Assembly: GCF_900149705.1 (NCBI RefSeq)
Contig: NZ_LT703001.1
Span: forward strand, 1,054,001 to 1,118,000
DNA length: 64,000 nucleotides
Source: Sphingorhabdus sp. Alg231-15
GTDB lineage: Bacteria; Pseudomonadota; Alphaproteobacteria; Sphingomonadales; Sphingomonadaceae
Direction: 5' to 3'
The notes under the pieces are model-generated. The model was not told the DNA's origin, did not search any database, and saw nothing but the letters and a program-made list of their open reading frames with translations. The translations under genes were made by a program, and so were the position numbers. This document shows positions 45,417 through 54,650 of this stretch, one piece after another (the first letter of the stretch is position 1; every line of letters starts with the position of its first letter).

Positions 45417-46685
45417 TCAGCACAGATCAAATTCTACATGTAGCTCGGGCAAATTCCGTAATATAAAGCTCATTTCAGCCTCGGGCTCTGGTTTGCCCTC
45501 TGACAGGCGGAAATTCTTGCCATGTTGCAAAAGAGCGGTCCAGCCAAGGTTTAGTTCCTGTCGGGATAAGGGTGCACCGATGCACGCATGGACACCACCT
45601 CCAAATGCAAAATGGGCTCCGGCCTTTTTGCGATGCAGGTCACAGCTATCCGCATTATCAAATTTGCGTTCATCCCGATTTGCCGATCCATAGCGCAAGA
45701 AGACAATCTCTCCGGCCTTTAACTCATAACCTTCCAATTGGGTGTCTTTGGTAACAAGCCTTGGCAATCCTTGAACTGGCGCCTCCAAACGCAAGGCTTC
45801 CTCTACAAATGTACCAAGCATTTTTGGGTCGGATGCTATCTGGGTTTCGATTTCTGGGTTTTTGCAAAGCAGCAGCATTGCCCATCCGAATGCGCTTGTG
45901 GTTGTCTCATGCCCTGCGACCAGAAACTGACCCAGGATACTAAGCGTTTCTCCATGTTCAAGATACCGATTCTCATCTTCCAGTTTCGAGTTGGCGAGAA
46001 TAGAGATCATATCCTCAGTCGGATTACTCCGGCGTTCCTCGATCAATCGAACCAAAAGGTCTTGCAGCTCGACAGCTGTCTTTGCGCGTTCGATCATTTG
46101 ATCGCCGGTCAGCGGCGTCAAGCGCAGTCCGCTGGCCGCTGCCGTAGCCCCCCGGTTGAATAAAGCCACGTCATCGTCGGGGATACCAAGTCGCTGGCCT
46201 ATGACTCTTAGCGGGATTGGTGCCGCAAAGCTCTCCATAAACTCGATAGATACCGCGCTATCAAGGGAAGCGATCGTTTCATTAACAACCGTTCGTACCG
46301 CCGCTTCCGATTTTCGTGTTTCCTTGGCCGTAAAAAGCGCACCGACAAGTGAGCGATAGCGTGTGTGTCCGGGCTCATCCAAGGTCAGCATAGTCGGAAC
46401 GGGCGGGATAATCAGTTTTTCAAGACGCTCTAGTTCGGCGCGAACCTCTGGCGATGCCGACGCGATACCAGCTGCCCTTAGCTGATCGAAAAAAGCCGCA
46501 TATTCGCTAGAGAATGTCGTTGTATCTCTTATGATTTCTCGAATAATCTCATAGCGCGTTGCCACGTGCACATTCATTTCAGGGACAAAATGCAAAGCGG
46601 GACCAGCGCGGAGTTCCTTATAGGCCTCATACGGGTCGCTCAGTACTTCAGGTTCAAAAATGTTGATGGTCGATGGTGACGCCAC
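45417..46685 (-). CDS. Cytochrome P450
   Basis: The protein is about 422 residues from a GTG at 46685 (VASPSTINIFEP), which has GAGGAAA at proper distance; the longer TTG start at 46703 is less likely. P450 hallmarks are the I-helix VAGHETTTSA, the EEALRLEAPVQG ExxR region and the haem loop HFAFGGGVHACIGA (Cys about residue 368). A soluble class I bacterial P450 that needs a ferredoxin and reductase not encoded here. It is on the same strand as the P450 at 47003 but separated by 317 bp. Confidence 0.9.
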   Translation of the reverse strand: MASPSTINIFEPEVLSDPYEAYKELRAGPALHFVPEMNVHVATRYEIIREIIRDTTTFSSEYAAFFDQLRAAGIASASPEVRAELERLEKLIIPPVPTMLTLDEPGHTRYRSLVGALFTAKETRKSEAAVRTVVNETIASLDSAVSIEFMESFAAPIPLRVIGQRLGIPDDDVALFNRGATAAASGLRLTPLTGDQMIERAKTAVELQDLLVRLIEERRSNPTEDMISILANSKLEDENRYLEHGETLSILGQFLVAGHETTTSAFGWAMLLLCKNPEIETQIASDPKMLGTFVEEALRLEAPVQGLPRLVTKDTQLEGYELKAGEIVFLRYGSANRDERKFDNADSCDLHRKKAGAHFAFGGGVHACIGAPLSRQELNLGWTALLQHGKNFRLSEGKPEPEAEMSFILRNLPELHVEFDLC

Positions 46686-47002
46686 AAATGTTTTCCTCTT
46701 CAAAAATCAGAACATTTTGTTGCACCGAGAAGTAACGGCCAGGGCCAATTCTGACAACTAACACATCAATGAAGAGTTCAAATTACCAATGCCCGCTAGT
46801 GCGAGCTTAGCAGCAGAAAATGCATTGATAATATATCATAAGCTGGACGTAGAATCAGGATATATTCGCTCCAAACTATGAAATCATATCGCACCACTTT
46901 GGCTCGTCGATTACGCCCGTGAGAATATCGTCCAGCCCTCGAACATTTACACCAAGGATCTCTTGACGGGACAGATTAAATTGGGTCGGCTGTTGCGCTA
47001 CT
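46686..47002. other. Intergenic region between two P450 genes
   Basis: This 317-bp region on the upstream side of the 45417 P450 gene presumably holds its promoter. A short minus-strand open frame (46876-47112) overlaps the next P450 gene and is not convincing. I see no terminator or operator. Confidence 0.4.
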
Positions 47003-48274
47003 TCAGCATTTCTTCGGTTCAAACTCGATATGAAGCTCTTTGAGTGAACGCAGCAGAAAGTGTGGGTGGAAAGCGAAGTCATTCTTGCCTTCCGCAAACC
47101 ACATGTCTTCAAACTTCTCGATCACTGCGGTGAAGCCCCAGATAAGTTCGCGTCTTGCCAATGGTGCACCAAGACAATGATGTACGCCGGAACCAAAGGC
47201 GACATGGGAACCTGGTTTTGCACGATCCAGATTCAGTTTCTCCGGGTATTCGAACTGTCCGTCATCCCGATTTGCAGCAGCAAAACGGATGTTGATTAGC
47301 GACCCTGCCGGAATTCTGGTTCCTTGAATTTCTGTCTCTTCGGCTACAAAGCGCATTAGGCTTTGAACTGGCGATTCCAGGCGCAACACTTCCTCTATGA
47401 AGACCTTCATATATTTATCTGGATCGGATTTCAGTTGATGCCAGACATCCTTATTCTCGATTAGCAACTTCATACCTGCGGATATCGCATTGGTCGTGGT
47501 CTCACTGCCGCCAACAAAAGTGTCTGCCATCATTTCGGCATGCAGCTCATTGTCAGTCAGAGTTCGGCCCCACCCCTCAATCTCTGTATTCACAAGTGCA
47601 CACAGCAAACCGTCATTTGGATTTTTGCGCAATTCTTCGAAAATAGGTTGGAAATAATGCTGACCTTCAATCTCGCGATCAACCATTTCCAGTTCAGCTT
47701 CTTCATCCAGCATCATCGAAATGCGGCGGAAGAAGGCATCAGTCCAGCCTTTGATTTTCCACATATCTTCGCGCTTGGCACCCATTTGCTCGCCGATAAT
47801 GTAAAGCGGCAGGGGCACGGAGAATTGCTTCACCCAATTGCAATGGCCATCGTCGATAAAATCGTCGATCAATTCAAACGCAAGTTTCTCAACAAACGGG
47901 TCCATTTCTTTGATCCGCGCTGGCCGGAAAGCCTCGTTAAACATCGCACGCATTTGTTTGTGACCGGGATCATCGCGATTGCCCAACGTGGGTTCGGGAA
48001 CCCAGCCTTTTTCTGCAAAGCGCGCTGCGACTTTCTTTTGCCGTTCGACATTGCCCGTCTTCATCCGATAAGCGGTACCCTCAGCACCGCTTCGAAAAGT
48101 ATGTGGGTCCATTAATATCGCCCGCACATCTTCGTATCGCGAAACAACGTATATGTCGGTGCCGGGTTGCTTGAAAACCGGAGCCTCTTCGCGCAGTTTT
48201 TGATAGGCGCCATAGGGACATTGCTGGGTTTCAACATCGAACAGATTGACTTGCGGTTGAGCTGTACTAACCAT
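47003..48274 (-). CDS. Cytochrome P450
   Basis: This 423-residue protein has the I-helix FVGGSETTTNA, the ExxR motif EVLRLESPVQ and the haem loop HVAFGSGVHHCLGA (Cys about 367). A GGGGAGATAGG site precedes the ATG. It lies 18 bp downstream of the carboxymuconolactone-decarboxylase-type gene, so the two are an operon. No redox partner is nearby. Confidence 0.9.
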   Translation of the reverse strand: MVSTAQPQVNLFDVETQQCPYGAYQKLREEAPVFKQPGTDIYVVSRYEDVRAILMDPHTFRSGAEGTAYRMKTGNVERQKKVAARFAEKGWVPEPTLGNRDDPGHKQMRAMFNEAFRPARIKEMDPFVEKLAFELIDDFIDDGHCNWVKQFSVPLPLYIIGEQMGAKREDMWKIKGWTDAFFRRISMMLDEEAELEMVDREIEGQHYFQPIFEELRKNPNDGLLCALVNTEIEGWGRTLTDNELHAEMMADTFVGGSETTTNAISAGMKLLIENKDVWHQLKSDPDKYMKVFIEEVLRLESPVQSLMRFVAEETEIQGTRIPAGSLINIRFAAANRDDGQFEYPEKLNLDRAKPGSHVAFGSGVHHCLGAPLARRELIWGFTAVIEKFEDMWFAEGKNDFAFHPHFLLRSLKELHIEFEPKKC

Positions 48275-48292
48275 TTCCTATCTCCCCAATTT

Positions 48293-48883
48293 TTAACGAA
48301 CGTGGACGGCCTCTTCTCCCCAAGGCGCGATTGGATTGTCCGTATCTTGAAAAGCGGCCGGTAGCTCTTCTACCATTTTCCATGTTGCGGCGAGTCTTCC
48401 AAAGCCAACGAAGAAAGCCACGGTCATTCCTAGTTCGACAATCTGTGCTTCACTAAAATGTTCGCGCAGCTCGTCGTGCATGGCGTCATTGATTGCCAGA
48501 TGATCAGTAGCGAACAATTCGCCATATCGGATAGCAACCTTTTCCGCATCGCTGAGATTCTCAGCTTCCGCAGGTTTCTCCAGCGAGCATACCAGATCTT
48601 CATTCAATCCATCCGCCAGTGCATCGCTATAACGGATAGCCATGCATGATCGGCATTGATTGAAAAATGCAACGCGCAGCCTCACCAGTTCCACCAATCT
48701 ATCCGGAAGCGATCGATTTATTTTGAGCGCTCCGCCAAAGCCCATCAAACCCAGGGCCTGTTCCGGACAATGGGCGAAGAACCGGGTCAGACCTTGCTCT
48801 AGATCGGTTGCTTCTTCCGGCTTAACTGCAGCGACAATACGGGGATCCCATTGGTCGGCTGGTAGTTTTTCTATGCGGCTCAT
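48293..48883 (-). CDS. Carboxymuconolactone decarboxylase/AhpD-family protein
   Basis: This 196-residue alpha-helical protein has the AhpD-type redox motif NQCRSCMAIRYSDAL (CxxC) and a following E-x-x-x-x-H-like region (LREHFSEAQIVEL). Such proteins act as small thiol peroxidase partners or decarboxylases, often in ring-degradation or P450 clusters. It leads a two-gene operon with the P450 at 47003, and is divergent from the P450 operon at 48993. Confidence 0.85.
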   Translation of the reverse strand: MSRIEKLPADQWDPRIVAAVKPEEATDLEQGLTRFFAHCPEQALGLMGFGGALKINRSLPDRLVELVRLRVAFFNQCRSCMAIRYSDALADGLNEDLVCSLEKPAEAENLSDAEKVAIRYGELFATDHLAINDAMHDELREHFSEAQIVELGMTVAFFVGFGRLAATWKMVEELPAAFQDTDNPIAPWGEEAVHVR

Positions 48884-48992
48884 CTGCGCCTCTCCCTATC
48901 CTCTCCAATTTATCAATGGAGCTTCGAGTAAGAATGCTCTTTTATGCTGACTAAACAACTGACGAAATAAACAAGCAGGTCAGGAGGACAGT

Positions 48993-50300
48993 GTGGCCGA
49001 AGAAAGTGCATCACCCATGCAATGTCCACACACGCCTGATGATGTGGATCTATTCGGGCCAGGTGCTCCGGAACAATGGTATAGCGCTTATGATATACTG
49101 CATCAGCAAGCACCGGTAATGCGAATTTCCGGCGAAGGCCTGACACCCGACAAAGACGCATATATCCTTTCCAAACATGCGGATATTTCACGGGTAGTAA
49201 AGGATTGGGAGCGTTTTCCACCAACACTGGCTTTATTGGTTAAACAGATTCAAGCGGAGGGGAAGCTTCCGCAGGAAATGCCTGGTCTGGACGCAATGAT
49301 TATTTCCATCTGCTCGCTCCGCCCTACTCCAGAGCTTTGGCGCTCGCACAGACAGGAGTTGACTGATCCTTGGGTTGGGCCTGGTGCTGGGCGCAATAGG
49401 GATATGATAGCGAGCCATGTAGATCATCTGATCAATCAATGGATTGATGATGGTGAATTGAATTTCGTCAAGCAATTTGCTCGCCCGTTGCCGCAAAGAA
49501 CTATGGCATCGGTATTGGGTTTTCCAATGGAAGATACGCCGCAACTAGAGAAATGGGGAAATGCGCAAGTGTTGGCCTTCGTGCACGGTTGCGGGCATAA
49601 TAATAGGCTGACTGAGGAGCAGACAGCAGAGAAATCGCGACTGCTCGACGGCTTTGGCGAATATGTGCGTCAGAAAACGAGTGAGAAGCGTGCCAATCCA
49701 CAGGATGATATGATCTCCTTCTTGACGCAGGTGCACTATAAGGCACTTGATCGGAAACTGAGTGACGATGAGATAAACGGTGTTGTTTACGCCATGCTCA
49801 TCGGGGGGCTGGAGACCACTCAATATGCGCTTGCCGAACAAGCGCAGCTTATCTGCGAACGGCCGGGACTGTTTCAGGAGCTCAAACAGGATCGCAGCCT
49901 AATCCGTACCTTCATCGAGGAGGGTATGCGGCTGCGTTCTCCCACCCAAGGCCTGTCGACGCGTATCACCAGTCAAAATGAGGTTTTCCAGGGCGTGGAA
50001 GTGCCTGCTGGATCGACGCTTCATCTGCGGTGGGCAGCAGCCAATATCGATCCCGATGAATTTGAAGACGCGAAGACGTTGAAGCTCGACCGCAAGGCTG
50101 CAACGCGCCACCTTGCCTTTTCTGCCGGCCCGCGTGTTTGTCCTGGCGCAGGGTTATCACGGTTGGAGCAGACAATTGCTTGGAACCATCTGCTCGATCG
50201 GTTGGATGATATCGAATATGGCCCGGACAATGATTTTCTGCATCAACCTGGCATCATGCTCGGTACTCTCAAACTCAATCTGACATTCACCAAAGCTTAG
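48993..50300 (+). CDS. Cytochrome P450
   Basis: This 435-residue protein starts at GTG behind AGGAGG. The I-helix is LIGGLETTQYA, with ETT in the oxygen-activating region. ExxR is EGMRLRSPTQG. The haem loop HLAFSAGPRVCPGAGLSR (Cys about 383) has Ser and Arg in place of the more usual Gly and His. It is the first gene of an operon with an ABM-domain protein and an SDR. Confidence 0.88.
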   Translation: MAEESASPMQCPHTPDDVDLFGPGAPEQWYSAYDILHQQAPVMRISGEGLTPDKDAYILSKHADISRVVKDWERFPPTLALLVKQIQAEGKLPQEMPGLDAMIISICSLRPTPELWRSHRQELTDPWVGPGAGRNRDMIASHVDHLINQWIDDGELNFVKQFARPLPQRTMASVLGFPMEDTPQLEKWGNAQVLAFVHGCGHNNRLTEEQTAEKSRLLDGFGEYVRQKTSEKRANPQDDMISFLTQVHYKALDRKLSDDEINGVVYAMLIGGLETTQYALAEQAQLICERPGLFQELKQDRSLIRTFIEEGMRLRSPTQGLSTRITSQNEVFQGVEVPAGSTLHLRWAAANIDPDEFEDAKTLKLDRKAATRHLAFSAGPRVCPGAGLSRLEQTIAWNHLLDRLDDIEYGPDNDFLHQPGIMLGTLKLNLTFTKA

Positions 50301-50309
50301 GAGCACTCC

Positions 50310-50711
50310 ATGACCACATTGCTGGCGCATATCCGGATCAAGCCCGATAAGCTCGAAAAATTCGAAGCGATTACGCAGGATATGGTCAAACAGACGCTGG
50401 AAACCGAGACCGGTGTCACGCGCTATGAATATTGGAAGGGGCAGGAAGAAAACTTCTTCTATTGCCTGCTGTCGTTCGCGGACAAATGGGCCTTTTACCG
50501 CCACCAGATGTCCGACCATCACGAAGGGCATGATTTTGCCGATGTAATTGCCGATATCAAACTGGAATATGTCGATCCGGTCGAAGGCGCAGGGGGCGGA
50601 TTGGTGCACACGGCCGATCCTGTTTTGACCGATGACATGGAAGAGGATCTACGGATTGCTCAAGAACGTTATCCCATAGAAATCGCCAGCTGGTGGACCG
50701 GAAGGAAATAA
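50310..50711 (+). CDS. ABM-domain (antibiotic biosynthesis monooxygenase-type) protein
   Basis: This 133-residue protein has an ABM ferredoxin-like fold in the first 100 residues (LLAHIRIKPDKLEKFEAITQ, then TRYEYWKGQEENFFY and a WAFYRHQMSDHH helix). Such small proteins act as cofactor-free monooxygenases or isomerases, or as quinone-forming partners. It lies 9 bp after the P450 gene and 4 bp before the SDR gene. Function in this pathway unknown. Confidence 0.75.
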   Translation: MTTLLAHIRIKPDKLEKFEAITQDMVKQTLETETGVTRYEYWKGQEENFFYCLLSFADKWAFYRHQMSDHHEGHDFADVIADIKLEYVDPVEGAGGGLVHTADPVLTDDMEEDLRIAQERYPIEIASWWTGRK

Positions 50712-50715
50712 AGTT

Positions 50716-51498
50716 ATGCCTGACCCGATAGCAGTCATCACCGGCGGCGCAGTCGGCATAGGACAAGCAATAGCCAAAGCAGTTGGTGAACGCGGAGGGC
50801 GCATCTTTAACATTGATCATGATGCGTCGGGAAATGAAGAGACTGATAAGTTGGTTGCCGACGCTGGCGGGCATTGTACCAGCTTTACGGCCAATGCCGG
50901 CGATCCCGGCGCGGTGCGAGAGATATTCGATCAGATTGAAAGCGAAGTCGATCATATCGACTTGCTCGTGAACAACAGTGCGATCTGGAATGATAGTTCG
51001 CTCACCGGCGGGGATTATCATAGCCAGGTCAAAGCCTTTCAGACCGCGATAGATTCATGCCTTCATGCGGCCTTTTGCTGCACGATGGCTGCCATTCCTT
51101 TGCTGGGAAAGGCAAATAATCCCGTCATCATCAATATGAATACCGAGCATATGAATGAAGAGCGCTACCTGTCTTATATTGTCGGTTCAACCGGCTATGA
51201 TTGCGCGAAATTTGGCCTTTGGCGGTTAACCCAGACTTGGGCGGCGGAACTGAAAAGCAGCGGGATACGTGTGAATGAGCTGTGCTTCGGTGCAGTCGAT
51301 ACGCCGATGTTAAGGGCGGTATCACCAGAGAAGGCAGAAGCGGGTATGAAGCCCCATGATCTGGCAACAGCGGTGTTTAGGATCGTTAATCAAGGTCCAG
51401 CCGGCGCAACCGGTCAATCATATTTTTTTGGTTTCAGCGGAACGACAAGAGAAGAGAGCTTGAAACAATTGGCTGCGCTTGAAGTTATTGGAGGTTGA
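50716..51498 (+). CDS. SDR-family oxidoreductase
   Basis: This 260-residue protein has TGGAVGIG, NNSAI, and YDCAK (Tyr and Lys) motifs. The catalytic serine region reads VGSTGYDCAK; the usual serine in the strand before is NMNTEH, so the active site is unusual. Third gene of the P450-ABM-SDR operon, most likely oxidising a hydroxyl made by the P450. Substrate unknown. Confidence 0.83.
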   Translation: MPDPIAVITGGAVGIGQAIAKAVGERGGRIFNIDHDASGNEETDKLVADAGGHCTSFTANAGDPGAVREIFDQIESEVDHIDLLVNNSAIWNDSSLTGGDYHSQVKAFQTAIDSCLHAAFCCTMAAIPLLGKANNPVIINMNTEHMNEERYLSYIVGSTGYDCAKFGLWRLTQTWAAELKSSGIRVNELCFGAVDTPMLRAVSPEKAEAGMKPHDLATAVFRIVNQGPAGATGQSYFFGFSGTTREESLKQLAALEVIGG

Positions 51499-51925
51499 TT
51501 CGGTTCATTGACTCTTCGGGGCAACATCGTGTGCATTCTCCAGCATAAAGCAAAGGCCATCTGCAGCAGCCTATCAGGCTCAGCTTCTGGCTCCCGACAA
51601 CCTCTCTTCTACAATCGATGAAACACAGCCTGCTCACCTTACCGGACGCAAACTCTCCCGCATAGGAAGTCTGCCGCTTTGCAGCACCGATCACCGCGCG
51701 TTACTCGGTTCCAAGTGACTCCAAAATCACTAGTATCAAGAAGTGCATCTGGTGCCAGCGTTTCGATCCATCGAGATCATCGGTCATTTTAGATCAGTAT
51801 CGCTACTGACAAATGGACTCTGGTTGCGAACACATGGATGGGTCACATGCTAACCTACCGGAATATAGGGACTATTTTCAGGATAGCCTGCGAAATTCGG
51901 AGACACTGAAAAAACGGGAAAAAAG
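51499..51925. other. Non-coding stretch next to tRNA-Phe
   Basis: This 427-bp region lies between the P450-ABM-SDR operon and tRNA-Phe. The open frames in it are short and look like chance. I saw no repeat of the tRNA end, integrase or terminator stem. Confidence 0.4.
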
Positions 51926-52001
51926 TGGTGCCCGAAGGCGGATTCGAACCACCGACACAGCGATTTTCAGTCGCTTGCTCTACCAACTGAGCTATTCGGG
52001 C
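51926..52001 (-). tRNA. tRNA-Phe (GAA)
   Basis: A 76-base cloverleaf on the minus strand: acceptor stem GCCCGAA/TTCGGGC, D-loop AGTTGGTA, anticodon stem AGCGA/TCGCT with loop CTGAAAA (anticodon GAA), T-loop TTCGAAT with GGTGG/CCGCC stem. CCA is encoded (51926-51928). T-rich DNA follows on the minus strand. Confidence 0.97.
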
Positions 52002-52100
52002 AACGGGCAGGAACAATGATCCTGCCGATTTAGAAGCGCCGCTATAGGCGGGGCTTGCATGGGTTGTCTACCCTAAAAATTGCCGTTTTTTCTGGCGGCT

Positions 52101-52304
52101 TCATGACTCTCCATCACGGCCTGCATCTCCCGAAAAATGATCCGCCAATTGATCAGGTGAAACAGGTGCTCCAGGGACCTTATAACCCTCCCCCAACCAT
52201 TGCAGCAGATCACGATCTTTACAGCCCGCGCTGCAGAAAGGCGTGAAGTCCTGGGACTTTGCTTTGCCGCATACCGGACATTTGGGGGCGAGCGTGCTGG
52301 CCAA
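52101..52304 (-). CDS. yacG: DNA gyrase inhibitor YacG, zinc protein
   Basis: This 67-residue protein has four zinc-binding cysteines (CPVC at C9 and C12; CSAGC at C24 and C28), followed by DLLQWLGEGYKVPG. This is the YacG pattern. YacG binds GyrB and inhibits gyrase. The start lies 3 bp after the stop of the NSS transporter gene, so the two may be one transcript. Confidence 0.88.
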   Translation of the reverse strand: MASTLAPKCPVCGKAKSQDFTPFCSAGCKDRDLLQWLGEGYKVPGAPVSPDQLADHFSGDAGRDGES

Positions 52305-52307
52305 CGT

Positions 52308-53741
52308 CTATCCCTGGCCAATCAGGTTGGGAAAGACCGCGAAAACGAAGATCATGGCTACAGCGAGCGGCGCCAGCCAGGCAATCAGGAAGCGCCACAA
52401 TCCGAACATCGTGCCTTCCAGACCGGTTTCTTCTTTGACAAGCTTCTTATCAGCGCGCCAACCAATGAAGACTGCTGTCAGGAATGCCGTCACCGGAAGC
52501 AATATTTTCGAAACCAGATCGTCAATCGCATCGAAGATATTCTTTTCCTCGAAAAGCGGAATGAAGCCAAGCGGGCGGATGTCACTCCAGACATTCAGGG
52601 ACAAGGCACAGGCGACACCGATCAGGAATATGACCCCGCCAACCAGCCAGGCAGCGAAGGCTCTGCTCCATTCAAACCGGCGCATCGCCCAGGCGACCAC
52701 GCCTTCCAGTAGCGATATCGAACTGGTGAGCGCGGCGAAAAATATCAGCACGAAGAACAAAAAACCGACCAATGACCCGGCTGGCATATTGTGAAAGGCT
52801 ATCGGGAGGGATTGGAATACCAATGTCGGACCGGCCGCTGCATCCAGGCCGACGGCGAAAACAATTGGGAAAATCATCAGACCGGCGAGAAGCGCCACGC
52901 CGGTATCAGCAAAGGCGATCATACCTGCCGTGGGTGCCAGATTGGTTTCCCTGGACACATAGCCGCCATAGGTGATCAGCGCCGCCGAAGCGACACTCAT
53001 GGAGAACAGCGCCTGCCCTAGTGCATCATTCACAACTGATGGTGATAGTTTTGAAAAATCGGGGTTGAACAAGAAGGATACGGCCTTGCCAAATTCGCCC
53101 GTAAATGCGCCATAGAGCGTGATCAGGATGAGAAGCACGAAGAAGGTCGGCATCAGATAGGTTGCCGCTTTCTCGATACCGTCTGTCACACCGCGCGCAA
53201 CAATCCAGATCGTAATAATCATGAACAATGTATGCATGCCAAGCAGCATGGGAATGTCGGAGAAAAGGTCAGTCATCCGGCTGGGGATAGTTTCCGGATT
53301 TTCGCTGGCCAGGGCGCCCGCGAACGGGTTACCCGAGAATATCGCCCCCAGAAAATCGGCGCTCATTACGCCGACATAGTACATGACCCAACCGGCAACG
53401 ACGCTGTAAAAGGTGAGGATCAGAAAGGCGTTTAATATCCCGATACCGCCAAATATGCCCCAATTTTTACTGCGGCCTGAATCCTCAGCCACTTTCACCA
53501 CGCTATGATAAGCGTCGCTACGGCCGTGTCGGCCAATCAGGATTTCAGAAAGAACCATCGGAAGGCCGATAAGAATGATACAGCCAATATAGACAAGTAC
53601 GAACGCGCCGCCGCCATTTTCACCGGCAAGAGTGGGAAACCGCCAGATATTTCCAAGGCCAACTGCCGCGCCGACCGCCGCCAGCACAAAGGCCCATCTC
53701 GACGACCAGCCTTCTCCACCCGGTGCTACTGAACCTGCCAT
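52308..53741 (-). CDS. Sodium-dependent neurotransmitter-symporter-family (NSS) transporter
   Basis: This 477-residue protein has about 12 membrane helices with the NSS hallmark VGLGNIWRFPTLAGENGGGA in helix 1. It is of usual length for bacterial NSS proteins such as LeuT. It probably takes up an amino acid with sodium. Between a HIT-family gene and yacG, all on the minus strand. Confidence 0.92.
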   Translation of the reverse strand: MAGSVAPGGEGWSSRWAFVLAAVGAAVGLGNIWRFPTLAGENGGGAFVLVYIGCIILIGLPMVLSEILIGRHGRSDAYHSVVKVAEDSGRSKNWGIFGGIGILNAFLILTFYSVVAGWVMYYVGVMSADFLGAIFSGNPFAGALASENPETIPSRMTDLFSDIPMLLGMHTLFMIITIWIVARGVTDGIEKAATYLMPTFFVLLILITLYGAFTGEFGKAVSFLFNPDFSKLSPSVVNDALGQALFSMSVASAALITYGGYVSRETNLAPTAGMIAFADTGVALLAGLMIFPIVFAVGLDAAAGPTLVFQSLPIAFHNMPAGSLVGFLFFVLIFFAALTSSISLLEGVVAWAMRRFEWSRAFAAWLVGGVIFLIGVACALSLNVWSDIRPLGFIPLFEEKNIFDAIDDLVSKILLPVTAFLTAVFIGWRADKKLVKEETGLEGTMFGLWRFLIAWLAPLAVAMIFVFAVFPNLIGQG

Positions 53742-53794
53742 AATACTTCCCCTATATACTACGCGCGCCGTCTGAGCGGCCTGAATGCTTGTAC

Positions 53795-54175
53795 CTAGCC
53801 TCTCATCAACATCGGGCCAAGTGGTTTTCCAGCGAATATGTGAACATGGAGGTGCGGTACTTCCTGATGTCCGTCATGGCCAATATTGGCGAGCAAGCGA
53901 TAACCGGGCTCGACCATTCCAGCTTCCCGTGCAACATGGCCGACCGCACGAACAAACCCGGCGATTTCAGTCTCACCGGCCGTAGCCGAAAAATCATCCC
54001 AGCTGACATATTTGCCTTTGGGGATCACCAGAATGTGGCGCGGTGCCTGCGGGTTGATGTCGTGAAAAGCCAGTGCATGTTCATCTTCGTAAACCGTCCG
54101 GTTCGGGATTTCTCCGCGCAAGATTTTGGCGAAAATATTCTCGTCATCATAAGGCTGGGTTGCATCGATCGCCAT
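53795..54175 (-). CDS. HIT-family protein (HinT-like nucleotide hydrolase)
   Basis: This 126-residue histidine-triad protein has HLHVH (H108, H110, H112), FAKILRGEIPNRTVYEDE at the N-terminus, and INPQAPRHILVIPK. It probably hydrolyses purine nucleoside phosphoramidates or similar. It lies 3 bp after hisE, a common arrangement in alphaproteobacteria. Confidence 0.93.
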   Translation of the reverse strand: MAIDATQPYDDENIFAKILRGEIPNRTVYEDEHALAFHDINPQAPRHILVIPKGKYVSWDDFSATAGETEIAGFVRAVGHVAREAGMVEPGYRLLANIGHDGHQEVPHLHVHIFAGKPLGPMLMRG

Positions 54176-54178
54176 GGT

Positions 54179-54496
54179 TCAGTCCTTTCTTGAAGCTTTT
54201 TCAGCAATGCCGGACAGGCCTTCGCGGCGAGCAAGTTCGGCCAGCACATCATCAACAGACAGGCCCATATCGGCCAGCAACACCATCAGGTGAAACAGTA
54301 TATCGGCCGCCTCGCCTGTCATTCCCGCTGCATCACCCTGCACCGCTGCGATAACCGCTTCTACTGCTTCCTCACCCAGTTTCTCCGCCATCTTCGCGCG
54401 CCCTTTTGCGCGCAGGCTGGCAACATAACTGTCTTCGGGATCTGCATCCCGGCGTTGGTGGATGGTCGCTTCCAGCTTGTGCAATATATCATTCAT
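54179..54496 (-). CDS. hisE: Phosphoribosyl-ATP diphosphatase HisE
   Basis: This 105-residue all-helical MazG-like protein has AEKLGEEAVEAVIAA (the E-E-x-x-E metal site) and EAADILFHLMVLLA. It catalyses the second step of histidine synthesis. It is separated from hisF by two PEP-CTERM-like genes, though hisF-hisE adjacency is usual. Followed by the HIT gene. Confidence 0.95.
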   Translation of the reverse strand: MNDILHKLEATIHQRRDADPEDSYVASLRAKGRAKMAEKLGEEAVEAVIAAVQGDAAGMTGEAADILFHLMVLLADMGLSVDDVLAELARREGLSGIAEKASRKD

Positions 54497-54565
54497 GAAT
54501 GCCCGTTTGCGCGAGCAATGGGACAGGCGTCAAGTCTTTGAAAGACTGTAGGCCATATTACCCAT

Positions 54566-54601
54566 AAGAAAGGGCCGTCTAATCCCCCGATGACGGCCCT
54601 T
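54566..54601 (-). terminator. Rho-independent terminator after the 54651 gene
   Basis: On the minus strand AAGGGCCGTC and GACGGCCCTT pair perfectly (10 bp) around a 12-base loop, followed by TTTCTTAT. It lies 50 bp beyond the stop of the PEP-CTERM-like gene and before hisE. Confidence 0.85.
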
Positions 54602-54650
54602 CCATGGTGCAGCAAGATCAGAGATCTGCGCATCCATTCGGTGACGAACT

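Noticed and set aside
45200-45430. A short minus-strand frame after kdgK with fragments that look protein-like
   Set aside because: Too short and interrupted by stops; I could not tie it to any family.
46876-47112. A 78-residue minus-strand frame between two P450 genes
   Set aside because: Overlaps the 3' end of the P450 at 47003 in another frame and has no family match. The last ~40 residues look slightly protein-like but cannot be supported.
51499-52001. A genomic island attached to tRNA-Phe
   Set aside because: No integrase, no repeat of the tRNA 3' end and no phage genes are visible in the window.
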